Of a DNA stretch of 64,000 bases, positions 21,926 through 32,884 are shown piece after piece (position 1 is the stretch's first letter; the number at the start of each line of letters is the position of its first letter). The stretch comes from Triglochin maritima (Eukaryota > Streptophyta > Magnoliopsida > Alismatales > Juncaginaceae), in NCBI GenBank assembly GCA_963682175.1, contig OY821784.1, forward strand, positions 28,501,621-28,565,620, written 5' to 3'. The notes under the pieces are model-generated. The model saw only the letters and a list, made by a program, of their open reading frames with translations, was not told where the DNA came from and made no database searches. Both the position numbers and the translations under genes were made by a program.

Positions 21926-23823
21926 TGTAATAACCTAATCTAAAACATCTTAATTAACTAAACCTAAACCTAATTAACCTAATCTAATCCTGGAATAGTG
22001 TAGCATGAGGTGTTGATTTAGGATTGGATGAGGTGGAGGTTGGATAAGAATTGGTTTGCCTATAAATTGGAAGGTAAGGTTAATAAAACGTTTTCTTTCC
22101 TTTCAACAACCAGAGCTTGAGAGAAGAGGTTAGAGAGAAGAAGAAGAAGGAGAGAAGAAGAAGAAGAGGAGAAGAAGGTCAAGTGTTGGGTTGAGGTTGC
22201 CAAAGCTAGGGAGGCTTCTTCAACCGCCAAAAAGGTATGCCAAATCTTCATTATAACTCACATAAGCCTTGTGAGTGTTGGGGATCGACGTTGGTGTCGA
22301 ATTCCCCGTCGGAATTCAACCAATTCAGAGGTTGAAGACGACGATCGGTCGACCGGTGCCTGTGGGCAGTCGACCGATCCTATTATTATATTGATGTTTA
22401 CCCGCGAACGGTCGAACGATGTCTCAGGACGGTCGACCGTTATGCTAGATTTGTGCGGGAAAAAGGGGTTATGCTGTTATCGGTCGAACGGGACCACTTA
22501 GCCGGTCGACCGAATAACGATGAGAATGGGTCGGTTGGGGATTTGACTTATTAAACGGTCGAACGTCCTTTACCTTGTTCGACCGATCTATTCGATGCTA
22601 AGTCGGTTGGGAGCTTTGACCATCAAAACGGTCGACCGCTCTTTAACTCTCGGTCGACCGACTGAGCATTTATTTAAGCGGTAGAGTGCTTGTGTTGGTT
22701 CGGTCGAACTGTATTTCAGTTCCGGTCGACCGAACGAGACTTAGGCAAAATATTGAAATCCCTGTTATCGGTTGAACGGCCCCTTGGTTCGACCGGTCGG
22801 ATATATATATTATATAAAACTATATAGCGTAGACCTTCCAAACGGTCGACCGCTAGATGACTTTTGTTCGACCGATTGGTCGGTAATTCGGTTGGCGTGG
22901 TTCGAACGGTAGATTTGTTTGTACAGTACTGTGTACTGTGTGGGGGACCGGTCGACCGGTGTGCTTGTAGCGGTCGACCGATCTGCCGCAGGTTGGTGGA
23001 TTTATCCACACGCGATCCGTCGATGTCAGGTCGACTACCGGCTCCGAGGCGACGGTTGATTACCGGCTTTGAGAGCTACGGATTTCACCTTCGACGAAGG
23101 CGTATTATTGTTGTACTTTTTCCTCTCTTACCGAGCGGGGTGTGAGGGATGTGTACCGTAAACCTTGGGCAGTTTGCGAGGGTTTAGCGGTAGGCCGAGG
23201 ATGTTCCGGCAGGGTGCGCGCTAGGCGACTCTTGGGGGAGCAGTGGCTGTCGTCTGACCCGAGTTGTGTATTCGGCGGGCTGACTCGCTCCTTGGGTGCG
23301 GCGTGTACCGGGGGTTCCTTCCTGCACTTTTTGGGGAGCAGTGGTGTCGACTGACCCTTGTGAGGCAGCGGTGGATTGACTTGACCCTAGTGGCAGGAGT
23401 GGTTCAGTGCCGCGGAGGCGGTGAGGGCATTATTGTGGGCCCGAGGCGGATGATCATGTGCATAGCATTGCATTGTCTTTAATTCCTTTTTATATTTTTA
23501 GGAGGTTTGGTATACGGGGTTCCTGCAGGGAACTCAGGCATGTTTGTTGTTTGCATTTCAGGTAGCGAGCATGGTTAGAGTTTGAGGTGGTGACCGAGGA
23601 CGGTGCCCCCGAGATCAGATCCTGTAGTTGTCAGTCTCTTTCTTTTGAGGTGATTACATATTGTATAGCTTTTGTCGTAATCACAGTCAGTTTGTATATT
23701 TGACTTCCACGTGGATCATATTTATATTATATATGTTGGTTTGTTTCCCGTGACGTGCCCAGTGTTGACCGTTGACGGTCTTTATTATTGTTTAAATTTT
23801 CTGCTGTTTTCGGGTACGTTACA
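21926..23823 (+). repeat. 3' LTR of the Tekay-type element
   Basis: 1898 bp, the same length as the 5' LTR. I see six substitutions and no indels between them: 15698/22211, 16076/22589, 16230/22743, 16283/22796, 17059/23572 and 17289/23802. It carries the second copy of the CGGTCGACCG array (about 22346-22980). It ends GTTACA and is followed by the duplicated AAATC. Confidence 0.95.
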
Positions 23824-23828
23824 AAATC
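23824..23828. repeat. Target-site duplication AAATC, right copy
   Basis: AAATC after the 3' LTR matches 15408-15412 exactly. Confidence 0.95.
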
Positions 23829-26230
23829 CTTCCATAAAAGATAGATGACCCTAACAATTTGATTTCAAATTTCCAAATCAGGGAGATCGAAAAGGTCGTA
23901 TTCGACCTGGCACCCAGGAAAGCACCTGGACCCGATGGTTTCAACATGAACTTCATACATAAATACTGGAAGGAATTTCAAGAGAAGATAGTCTTATTCT
24001 TCAACCGCCTACATGGGAATCAAATCACAAAAAACGAATTTAAAATTTTTAACCAGTGTGTTATAGCTGTGATTCCGAAGAAATTAGGGGCAGAAACGGA
24101 CAAAGATTAAATACCCATCTCCCTACTTTCTAGCGCATACAAAATATGGGAAAAGGAACTTGCGACAAGGCTCTCGATGTGATAAATCCAATCATTTTAA
24201 ACTCTCAATCGACGTTCTTAAAAATAGACAAATACACTATACGGTCCTGGGGTCCCAAGAGGTAGCACACTACATACACAACAAAAAACATCCAGAAATT
24301 ATACTCAAATTGGACTTCGAAAATGCGTTTGATAAAATAGAATGTGATTTTCTCCTATTAAACCTGCAAGGCCTCGGATGTCCAAAACAACCTAGTGGTT
24401 TGAGTAGTGCATCTCTACATCCACCACCTCCGTACTTATAAACGACAAACATGAAGGGTACTTCTCAAGTAAAAATGGACTTCGACAAGGAGATCCTCTT
24501 TCCCCACTGCTCTTTGTAGTCGTCGCAAACTTCATAGGGAACATGCTCTGATTGGGAATGACCAACAATATTATACAAGGGGTAAGATTAGGCGATGAGA
24601 ATCTCCAAATTATGAACATGCAATACGCAGATGACACTATGTTATTCCTAGAACCAGATGAACAAAATATCGTAAACATTAAAAGAATTCTTGTTATATT
24701 TGAATCAATATCAGACTTAAAGATTAACTTTGGAAAATCAAGTATCAGCGGCACACATGTCACAGTCGATGCACTAAATCACTTCCAAAATATCTTGGGG
24801 TGAGAAAAGGGATACATTCCTTTTAAATACCTAGGAATACCGTTCTCTCCCATGAGAGGTCCAAGTAGCCAAGGAAACAAGGTAGGAAGCTTGAAAAACA
24901 AAAACCCTTTCAATGGATGGCCGAATTACTATGATCAATTCGGTCTTACACCAATAGCATCATACTTCTTAAGCTGCTCACATGCTCCAAAAGGAGTTAT
25001 CAAAGAAATGGAACAAATTCAAAGGAATTTCCTTTGGAATAATGGGGCCGACAATTCGCTTGTACAAAATATTGTAAGCTGGGATAACGTTTGTAAAAGG
25101 AAAAAAATGGGAGGCATTGGTATCTTCAATCGGCATAAACATGCATTAAGCCTAAGTTAAAAAACCTTTGGGATCTAATTTCGGGACGACAACAATTATG
25201 CCAAGATATTCTTAGGTGTAAATATCAAAAGAACAACACTAAGGGTGCGTTTGGTTCGGGGTATTCATCTAAGGGAAAGGGAATGAACTGACATGATTCC
25301 CTTTGAAGTTGTTTGTTAGAGATATTTTGTCATTCCCTTTATCCTTTTTGCTTTTTCACTTTACCCCAAAGTCCTCTAAGTTGATTCCCCACCCCCCACT
25401 AGGTATTTCCGCACGAAGGAACCTTTCCTCCTTTTGGAAAGACATCACAATGTATATTCCTCTGCTTTGCAAACATAGTAATATAGCAGTTCGGAATGGA
25501 AAAAATACCCTATTTTGGAACGATTGTTGGTTCGGTGATTGTTCCCTAAAAGAACAATGGTCAGATATTTATTCAAGGGAAAGCATCCATGGATATCAAT
25601 TGTGAAAATGTGGGGTGAGAATCCACTCCAAGGAAACTGGGCAAATACCTGCTTCCAAGGTACTTTACTCGAAAATCAGCTGACTAGGATATATTTGGCA
25701 TATATTGCACACATACCAACCACTAACCAAGAAAAAAGGACTTGGAAACATAACAAAGATGACAAGTACATAGTCCGCAGTATGTGCAAAATATTGAATG
25801 AAGAGGGAACACGATACCCCCTAATGAAGCAAATAAGGCGGGCAAAATGCCCACCAAAGGTAAAAGTATTAGTGTGGCCTCTTTGCGAGAAAAAACTCCT
25901 TACCCGTGATAACTTGATAAGGAAAAAAGTGTCAGTCTGTCCATTTTATCCAATCTGTGGCCTCAATGATGAGTCCATTGATCACCTCTTTCTTAATTGC
26001 GACTATGCTAGTCACTTTTGGAGCTTAAGTGCTCATTTAGATCTCAACCTCCAACCAACTTTTAACTACGATTTCTGGGAACGTATCCAGAAGTGACTTG
26101 ATTTAGATAGAGATACTTGGAACAATTTAGTAAATGCTTTCTTATGATGTATATGGTTGGAACAAAACAATTGTATATTTCGTGATCATGTGATATCTTT
26201 TAATCTTTCAATGTCTAATTGTATTATAAA
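23829..26230 (+). pseudogene. LINE ORF2, reverse transcriptase and C-terminal part
   Basis: Continuation of the LINE interrupted at 15412. The RT begins REIEKVVFDLAPRKAPGPDGF (23881-23940), the LINE finger motif. Then come QCVIAVIPKKLGAETDKD and a stop, ILKLDFENAFDKIECDFLL (24299-24356, with the first catalytic Asp), and MQYADDTMLFLEPD (about 24617-24660, the YADD active site). PFKYLGIPFSPM follows near 24820, then the C-terminal zinc-ribbon region with VCPFYPICGLNDESIDHLF and CDYASHFW (25936-26020). Many stops and frame changes make it dead, and a MITE-like piece interrupts it at 25242. No poly(A) tail is evident; similarity ends near 26190-26230. Confidence 0.85.
25242..25396. mobile_element. 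MITE-like insertion in the LINE
   Basis: 155 bp starting AGGGTGCGTTTGGTTCGGGG, a start common to plant MITEs, and flanked by CACTA on both sides (25237-25241 and 25397-25401). It interrupts the LINE RT region, and the LINE frame resumes after it. The right end is C-rich and only weakly complementary to the left, so the superfamily is uncertain. Confidence 0.45.
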
Positions 26231-26439
26231 ATTTGAGATTACATATAATGAATTCTAGTATTATTGACTATAATAATGAAAGTTAGTTTTATTATTTGAT
26301 GCTCTTTCTAAGTTCATATTGATTCGTGTATGTTCTTCTCATGCATGTAATCTCAACGTTCTTAGACACCACCCTGTGAGTGGATCGGAAAAATGTTAAG
26401 AACATGTCCATAAGAAAAACTTACATATTAGCATTGAGA

Positions 26440-26444
26440 GAAGG
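26440..26444. repeat. Target-site duplication GAAGG, left copy
   Basis: GAAGG before the solo LTR is repeated exactly at 28291-28295. Confidence 0.9.
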
Positions 26445-27110
26445 TGTGAGATCCTAATTCTAATTGTGCCTTAATGATGTTTTAGGTGGAGATTAGGAGG
26501 AGATGAGATGGACGGCTGGGATGGAGTGTTGGTGGATGAAGGCTTGAGATGGCTTGGAGACGAGATGAGTGGTGGAGATGGATTGGAAATGGAATGGATG
26601 GTTGAGATTGAAGGTTGGGGAGATATTTATTGGTGGAGCTCTCTCCCTATCATTCTCTCACGTCTCTCTCACTCTCGTTTCTCACACTCTCTCTCTACCT
26701 CAGTGTGCGCTGGCGTGGAGGCGCGGAGCTCCGGCGAGGCAGAGGCGGTGGTTGGTGTTGGTTTAGCTCGTGGAGGTGAGTGTGTGTTTCGAACCTTCTC
26801 GTTTCTTTGCTTTCCCCTTCCTTGACCTAACTCGTTGCTGTGGTCGTGGTTGGTTGGTGGAGGTCGACGAAGGTGGAATCGTGAGTGTGGATCGTCAAGG
26901 AGGTGTGGATCGTGGTTTAGTCGCGAGGATCGTCGACGGATCATGATTTAGGGAGGCGTGCTCGTGGAGGCGTCGTCGTGGTTTTTCAAAGGTTTCTTCA
27001 AACCTTTTGGTATGTCAACTCGATCACTTAAGTAGTGTGAGTATTTGGAAGTCGACGGTAGGCCTTCCAGCTCGTCGCAAGTAAACGTGCAGCAGATTTT
27101 ACTGCCTGAT

Positions 27111-27450
27111 CGGTCGACCGGTTGGTGCAGACGGTCGACCGTTCGTATTGAGAATTCGGGTTCTGCCTCACATCGGTCGAACGATGCCCTTGGGGCGGTC
27201 GTCCGATCGTGCATAGGAGGCAAGCCTGGTGGTTTTCGGTCGAACGGGGCCCCTTTGCCGTTCGACCGGTTGGTCGTTTTGTTTGTTGAACCTGGGAGTT
27301 CACCATCTAAACGGTCGACCGTCCCTTGATTTGGGTTCGACCGAACGAGTGCAGTGGGTGGGAATCGGTCGACCGAGGGAGTGCCGGTCAAGGCGATTGC
27401 CCTGTGTTTTCGTGATTCGGTCGACCGAGACTTTTGGTTCGGTCGTCCGT
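27111..27450 (+). repeat. Paired CGGTCGACCG array in the solo LTR
   Basis: Pairs start at 27111/27132, 27174/27196, 27237/27259, 27312/27334, 27366/27385 and 27418/27440, so the within-pair offset is 19-22 bp (22 in four of six). Successive pairs are 52-75 bp apart. Variants include CGGTCGAACG and CGGTCGTCCG. The spacing matches the array at 15833. Confidence 0.9.
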
Positions 27451-27564
27451 TTGTGTCCAGTTTTGCACTATGGAGGTACGATTGTTGTGGTCGTCCGTGT
27501 GGGGCAAGTTGTGTGCCGAGGTCTTTCCGGCGAGTGTGCTTGGGTGCACGAGAGTTGCGGTGGT

Positions 27565-27905
27565 TGGGTGAAAGAGCCATGGATCCCCGTAACTTTGTGA
27601 GAGCTGCGGTTGGTTGAAAAAGACCTGGAGCCCAACTAGTCTGTGCGGGGTTGGTTGAAAAAGACCTAGAGCTCCGTAGTGCGTTCAGGTTGGCTGAAAA
27701 GGCCTGGAGCCTGAGCAGGGACCGCGTGTTAAGGGTTGGTTGAAAAAGACCTGGATCCCTTGGACGTTTGGGTTGGTTGAAAAAGACCTGGAGCCCTTGG
27801 TCGTGTCGTGGTAGCTGCGGTTGGCTGAAAAAGGCCTGGAGCCCAGCTTGGCGACGAGTGTGTGTTGCGGTGGTTGGGTGAAAGAGCCCTGGAGCCCCGT
27901 GACGG
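27565..27905 (+). repeat. Minisatellite with GGTTGGTTGAAAAAGACC core
   Basis: Seven to eight copies of a core close to GGTTGGTTGAAAAAGACCTG, each followed by GAGCCC or GATCCC, with starts about 38-50 bp apart (near 27567, 27609, 27651, 27690, 27734, 27772, 27819, 27868). The unit explains the repeated GLFQPT- and FFNQP-like motifs of the antisense frame. It lies in the same part of the LTR as the looser GAGCAGTGG...TGACCC repeats of the 15413 LTR. Confidence 0.8.
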
Positions 27906-28290
27906 TGGTGTGTGCTGTGGTTGCTTTTCTTGTTAGTAGAACTGCATGCTAGGGTGCTTTCAGTTTCTGCATTATAGAGTTTGGCATACGGGGTTTCCTT
28001 CTGGAAACTCAGACATTGTTGCATATTTACTTTCAGGCCGTGATCGGCGATAGGGGGTGGTGACCGAGGAGAGGAGCACCGCTACCGGATCCAGCTTTCT
28101 CTCAGTTGAGGTTGGGTGATTATTGTATCCGTTGTATAGTCTTTTGATGTAATCACAACTTTTGAAATACTCTGATGTTCATATATATATTATATATGTT
28201 GGTGCACCTGTTTCCTGTTATTTCGTAATATCCTCTGTTGATTGTGAGTTATTTAAAATTTAAATTCTTTCGCTGTTAGAGGATGTTACA

Positions 28291-29611
28291 GAAGGGGTCG
28301 GGGATGTGTTGAAAACAAAAAAAATACAACCAACCACCACGAATCCACGATTGTAAATTTTTAGCAGTTTATCGGAAAAATGTGTACATTTAGAGAGATG
28401 ATCAGTTTCTCCTTACTACGTTTAGAATTAGATGCACTTCATCCAGCCAAGAGAGACTTGTATTTATGAGTGTGGAAAAGGATGATCTTTTCACGTGTTA
28501 TGATAGTTTTGGTAGTGTGTTGAAAGATAATGAGATCTATATATGGATGAATTTTGTATATATTGCGAACAAATTTCAAAGGTGTGATTTAAAACTTTAG
28601 GATAAAAATGTACTTCTTTTAAATTAATATTGGACAATATTAAAGGTAAACCAAATAACAACACTTCTAATTGTCAAGATTGGTTTATGATTTACTAAAT
28701 ATAGATAAAGCCCAGATGAGTTAGTGGCCGTTAGTTTATGATTTAAACACAGACTCCATCTAAGAGCTAACATATCCATGACCTCTCTCTCTTTACTTCT
28801 TTGAGCGTCATCTTCTATTATAACAAGGAGTGGCGTTGTTGCCTGTCTTTAGTCTGAGTTTTGTAGAGCTCCAACCAGGTTGACACCACCTTGTCTGACT
28901 TCCGTACAGCTCCGGCCAGGTCGACACCACCCCGTGAGTAAGCAAGCAAAGGTCACAACGGTTTAATGGGAGAACCAAACTTTTTAGGATTTTTTATGGT
29001 TTTTTTAAAATAATTATAAATGCGCATTCAAATTAATTATTAATAAAAAAAATTAACATTTAAGTTTTCAAATTAACTTGGTTCGTTTCAACATTGAAGA
29101 TGTACATTGGGCTTGAAAGCTCCTAGAACTGATTCAAACTGAACCAATCATGTCAAGTAGGGTTAGGTTTGTTTCGAATTTGGGCAAAATGTGAGCAAAC
29201 ACAAAAATACCAACAATAGGGTTCTATTCATTGTTCACCATTAAATAACATATAATTTCAACCAATAACCTCTAAAAGAACTCCCTGGACTCCGAACATT
29301 AAAATTCTCCATTTGCTCAAGCTAAACAAAACAAATATAAATTGTAATCTTTGTTTCTATGCACATTAAAAAGAATCGAATTACATGTGTGCACTCGCAT
29401 TTCAGCATGATTTCTCTGGAAGAATAGCGTTCATGGTATTATTTGGCAAACGTTATTTAGGTCTTTTTTATTTTTTTAGTTGTGTGCACCTACGTCGTCA
29501 GTAGAACACACTGTTACTTTTTCAAATAGAAAATTAACAAAAAACAAACACCCCAAAAATAAAATATATATTTATTGTTAAATAAAAAATAAAAAAGCAA
29601 AAAACCAAACC
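28291..29611. other. Unassigned sequence after the solo LTR
   Basis: It starts with the GAAGG duplication copy. No gene is seen. A tandem pair of about 43 bp lies at 28852-28932 (AGCTCCAACCAGGTTGACAC and AGCTCCGGCCAGGTCGACAC). 29480-29545 resembles 580-650. The last 80 bases are A/T-rich and directly abut the 56-bp remnant of a copia 5' LTR. Confidence 0.45.
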
Positions 29612-29667
29612 TAATCTCCTGTGGTGGGTTGATCAGTAGCTCCCCGTCCTCCTCCCGTCCTCCAACA
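29612..29667 (+). repeat. Remnant of the copia 5' LTR
   Basis: 56 bases from TAATCTCCTGTGG to CCTCCAACA, identical to 34420-34475. Upstream of 29612 similarity to the 3' LTR stops at once. This indicates a deletion or truncation of the 5' LTR. Confidence 0.9.
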
Positions 29668-29669
29668 TC

Positions 29670-29681
29670 TGGTATCAGAGC
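29670..29681 (+). other. Primer-binding site (initiator Met tRNA)
   Basis: TGGTATCAGAGC, a perfect match to the plant initiator-Met-tRNA complement, two bases after the LTR remnant. Confidence 0.9.
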
Positions 29682-29689
29682 CTCGTCCG

Positions 29690-32248
29690 ATGGGAAGCTC
29701 GGGAATGACCTCGTTTGGTCATGCGTCGTTGCCTCGATTGTCGAAAGGCAACTACGACAATTGGAGTATCCAAATGCGTGCGCTGCTGGGTGCGCATGAT
29801 GCTTGGGATCTTGTGGAGAGCGGCTTCGAGGAGGAGGCCGAGACGGGAGAAGAAACTGTCGCACAAATCAAAGCACAAAAGAAGAGAAGAGCCAAAGATA
29901 AGAGTGCTCTCTTCCTTCTCTTCCAAGCGGTGGATGAGAGTGGCTTTGAAAAGATCGCTGAAGCGAAGACATCGAAGGAGGCATGGGACACCCTTGAGAG
30001 GAGCTACAAGGGTGCTGATCGAGTGAGGCAAGTGCGCCTCCAAATGCTTCGAGGCGAGTTCGAGGCGTTAAAAATGAAGGAATCGGAAGGTGTTGTCGAT
30101 TTCGTGACGAGAGTTCGCATGGTGGCGAACAAATTAAAAAGAAATGGGGAGGCGCTGACCGAAGGAAGAGTGGTGGAGAAGGTGTTGCGTTCTCTCACCG
30201 AGGACTTCGAGAATGTGGTGTGCGCAATCGAGGAATCAAAGGACCTCGAGAAAATGACTATTGATGATCTAGCTAGCTCGTTGGAGGCACACGAGCAAAG
30301 AAAGAAGAAGAAAAGACAAGATGTCTTAGAGGAGACGTTGCAAGCGAAGATGTCGCTTAAGGAGGAGAAACCTCGCAACGTAGATCGTGGAAGCGGTCGT
30401 GATTATGGAGGCCATTCAAGAAAGAATGAGGTCGAATGCTTCAAGTGTGGGATGCGTGGTCTTTTTGCGAAAGAATGCTGGTCGCAAAAGAAGGTGGAGG
30501 AGAGCTCCAGCCGTGTCCGTGGTGATCGCGGATCGAAGAAGGTGATTGAGTGCTTCAATTGTGGGAAGCATGGACACTACGCAAGCGAGTGTTGGTCGAA
30601 GAAAAGGGTGGAAGAAAACTCCAACCTTGTGGCCGTGGAGGAGAATGCTTGTGATGAGGATGTAGTCTTGCTTGCTGACAAAGGAATGGAAGGCGAACAA
30701 GAAGGTGTTTGGTATCTCGATACGGGAGCAAGCAACCACATGTGTGGAAATAGACACATGTTCGCACATTTGGAGGAAGGAGTACATGGGCACGTTTCGT
30801 TTGGAGATGCATCAAAGGTGCGCGTGGAAGGGAAAGGTCACATCATGATCCAAGTAAAGGATGGATCTCAAAAGCTTATCTCCAATGTGTTCTTTGTGCC
30901 TGATATGAAGACGAACATTTTAAGCATGGGACAACTCCTGGAGAAAGGGTTCACGATCTTGATGAAGGATCGACACATGACCGTGCGAGGACAAGATGGA
31001 CATCTGATTGCAAAGGTAGAAATGTCCAAAAATCGAATGTTTAAATTGAATCTAACCTGTGCTCGTGCTAGATGTTTGAATGCATGCATTAAGGGAGATT
31101 GGTTGTGGCATATGCGACTTGGACACTTGAACTTCGGCGGGATCCAAGAAATGACGCAAAAGGGAATGGTGCATGGTCTGCCGATGACTGAATCCAAAGA
31201 CGGATTTTGTGAAGGTTGCATGGTTGGAAAATTACCAAGGAAGAGTTTTCCAATGCAAGCTAAACATAGAGCAAAGAAGGTGCTAGAGTTGGTGCATACC
31301 GACATATGTGGACCGATCACTCCACACTCGATTAGTAAGAATCGTTATTTCTTAACGTTTATTGATGACTTTTCACGGAAAACGTGTGTGTACTTCTTGA
31401 AGGAGAAATCTGAGGCTTTTCGCATGTTCAAGAAGTTCAAGGCATATGTGGAGAAACAAAGTGGCAACAACATCAAGACATTAAGGTCTGATCGAGGAGG
31501 CGAGTTCACATCAACCGAGTTCAACAACTTTTGTGAGGAGAATGGCATAAAACGCCATTTGACGGCTCCATACTCACCACAACAAAATGGTGTAGCTGAA
31601 AGGAAGAATAGAACCATCATGGACATGGTTCGAAGTATGTTGAAAAGCAAGAACGTGTCAAAAGAGCTATGGGCCGAAGCTGTGGCCTGTGCAGTGTATA
31701 CGTTGAATCGTTGCAAAATTGCAAGTTTGGAGGGAGTAACTCCACAAGAAGCGTGGAGTGGCTATAAGCCAACCGTAGCACATATGAAGGTGTTTGGAAG
31801 CACATCATATGCACATGTACCAAAAGAAAGAAGGATAAAACTTGATGATAGGAGCATCAAGCTTGTATTTGTTGGCTATGATGAACGATCGAAAGCTTAT
31901 AGGCTTCTCGATCCAACTAACAACAAAATTGTCATTAGTCGTGATGTACAGGTTAACGAGGAGGTAACATGGGAGTCCAAAGAGGAGATTCCACAAGTGC
32001 CAAATGAAGAACAAGAAGAGGAGATAGCCAACCCCACTGATCATGAAACGGTTCCATCTGACAAACATGACGAGATGAGACCAAGGATGTTCAAGACACT
32101 TCGTGGAATCTACGAGACGACGAGTGAGTTGCACATGGTGTGTCTTCTCACACAAAACAAAAGCTCTGCCAATCCGCTTGTATGTGAAGTTGAGAAATCA
32201 ACTTGGGATGGTGGACGGAAGAGGATTAAGTTCAAGGAGGAGTATTGA
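29690..32248 (+). CDS. Copia GAG-protease-integrase polyprotein without RT
   Basis: 852 codons, uninterrupted. Gag (UBN2 type, LPRLSKGNYDNWSIQMRALL) spans about 14-200. The first zinc knuckle (250-263, CFKCGMRGLFAKEC) has Leu where the His should be; the second (288-301, CFNCGKHGHYASEC) is intact. Protease WYLDTGASNHMCG has D344. The integrase zinc region has H474, H479, C507 and C510. The integrase core has D538 (LVHTDICGP), D601 (LRSDRGGEF) and E637 (GVAERKN), a complete DD35E set. After FVGYDERSKAYRLLDP and the acidic linker the frame reaches RGIYETTSEL, just before RT begins in family members, then runs quickly to STWDGGRKRIKFKEEY and stops. RT and RNase H, normally more than 500 residues, are absent. 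The join keeps the frame, so an in-frame deletion is likely. The start is the first ATG after the primer site. Confidence 0.85.
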   Translation: MGSSGMTSFGHASLPRLSKGNYDNWSIQMRALLGAHDAWDLVESGFEEEAETGEETVAQIKAQKKRRAKDKSALFLLFQAVDESGFEKIAEAKTSKEAWDTLERSYKGADRVRQVRLQMLRGEFEALKMKESEGVVDFVTRVRMVANKLKRNGEALTEGRVVEKVLRSLTEDFENVVCAIEESKDLEKMTIDDLASSLEAHEQRKKKKRQDVLEETLQAKMSLKEEKPRNVDRGSGRDYGGHSRKNEVECFKCGMRGLFAKECWSQKKVEESSSRVRGDRGSKKVIECFNCGKHGHYASECWSKKRVEENSNLVAVEENACDEDVVLLADKGMEGEQEGVWYLDTGASNHMCGNRHMFAHLEEGVHGHVSFGDASKVRVEGKGHIMIQVKDGSQKLISNVFFVPDMKTNILSMGQLLEKGFTILMKDRHMTVRGQDGHLIAKVEMSKNRMFKLNLTCARARCLNACIKGDWLWHMRLGHLNFGGIQEMTQKGMVHGLPMTESKDGFCEGCMVGKLPRKSFPMQAKHRAKKVLELVHTDICGPITPHSISKNRYFLTFIDDFSRKTCVYFLKEKSEAFRMFKKFKAYVEKQSGNNIKTLRSDRGGEFTSTEFNNFCEENGIKRHLTAPYSPQQNGVAERKNRTIMDMVRSMLKSKNVSKELWAEAVACAVYTLNRCKIASLEGVTPQEAWSGYKPTVAHMKVFGSTSYAHVPKERRIKLDDRSIKLVFVGYDERSKAYRLLDPTNNKIVISRDVQVNEEVTWESKEEIPQVPNEEQEEEIANPTDHETVPSDKHDEMRPRMFKTLRGIYETTSELHMVCLLTQNKSSANPLVCEVEKSTWDGGRKRIKFKEEY

Positions 32249-32884
32249 GAATTGAACTTAATCCTATGTGGCGACTTAATCCTATGTGGCGTCCTAGTCA
32301 CCCACCACATCATCAGTGCTTGATGACACATCAAGGAGGAGATGAGTCAACACATGAGAAGACAAAAGGTTGAGGGAGTGGAAGAGACAAGAGTCTTTTC
32401 ATTTTTTTGAGTAATTTTCGTCCTAATTATGTATGCAATTTAAGTAGAGGGTGTAATGATCTTCAATGATCATGTTTATGTAGTCTTTATGTTTGGAAGT
32501 TGTAGGTGTTGGCTTTTTGGCCTTAATCTAGGTTTTGATGATTTAATTAACCTAATCTTAATTATGATGATGTAGAGTAGCACACATATTGCATTGCATA
32601 TATATTGCATGTGCTAATCTCTACAGGTGATCAAGACTCATGGAAGGAAGGAAATCAAGTCAAGATTTGTAATAAAGCTAAATGAAGACTTGTAATCTTG
32701 AGTTTATTTTGAGTCTTAGGAACATGTGTAAATTGAGCATACAAGAGTTAAAAACCAATCACATACACAATAGGTTCCCTATAGAAGTCACACACGAAAT
32801 TTCACATTATTTGGACTTCATTAGATCACCCAAACCTTAGTCGGAAATCACTTATAAACTTAAACCCAGATTTCCTGTGTGAAC

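Larger units (their letters stand above)
15413..23823 (+). mobile_element. Complete Tekay-type chromovirus (Ty3 LTR retrotransposon)
   Basis: An 8411-bp element with two 1898-bp LTRs, primer site, gag-pol with C-terminal chromodomain-like segment, polypurine tract and perfect AAATC duplication. The polyprotein order is gag, zinc knuckle, protease, RT, RNase H, integrase, chromodomain, which is Ty3 order, and the C-terminal segment is of the Tekay/Del type. The LTRs differ at only six positions that I can see (for example T15698/G22211, C16076/T22589, G16230/A22743), about 0.3%, so insertion is recent. A nonsense codon in gag and a changed integrase catalytic residue argue against autonomous activity of this copy. 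Confidence 0.95.
26445..28290 (+). mobile_element. Solo LTR related to the Tekay-type element
   Basis: 1846 bp, from TGTGAGATCC to GAGGATGTTACA, flanked by perfect GAAGG duplications, with no internal region: a solo LTR left by LTR-LTR recombination. It shares with the 15413 LTR the order CGGTCGACCG array, GC-rich repetitive part, GGTGACCGAGGA block, GATCCAG block and a TATATATTATATATGTTGG block near the end, but differs widely elsewhere, so it is a related family rather than the same one. A 358-codon antisense frame (26948-28024) is a by-product of the internal repeats. Confidence 0.9.

Noticed and set aside
26948..28024. A 358-codon open frame on the minus strand
   Set aside because: It is antisense to a solo LTR and its repeated motifs come from the GGTTGGTTGAAAAAGACC minisatellite; there is no known domain and no sign of a promoter.
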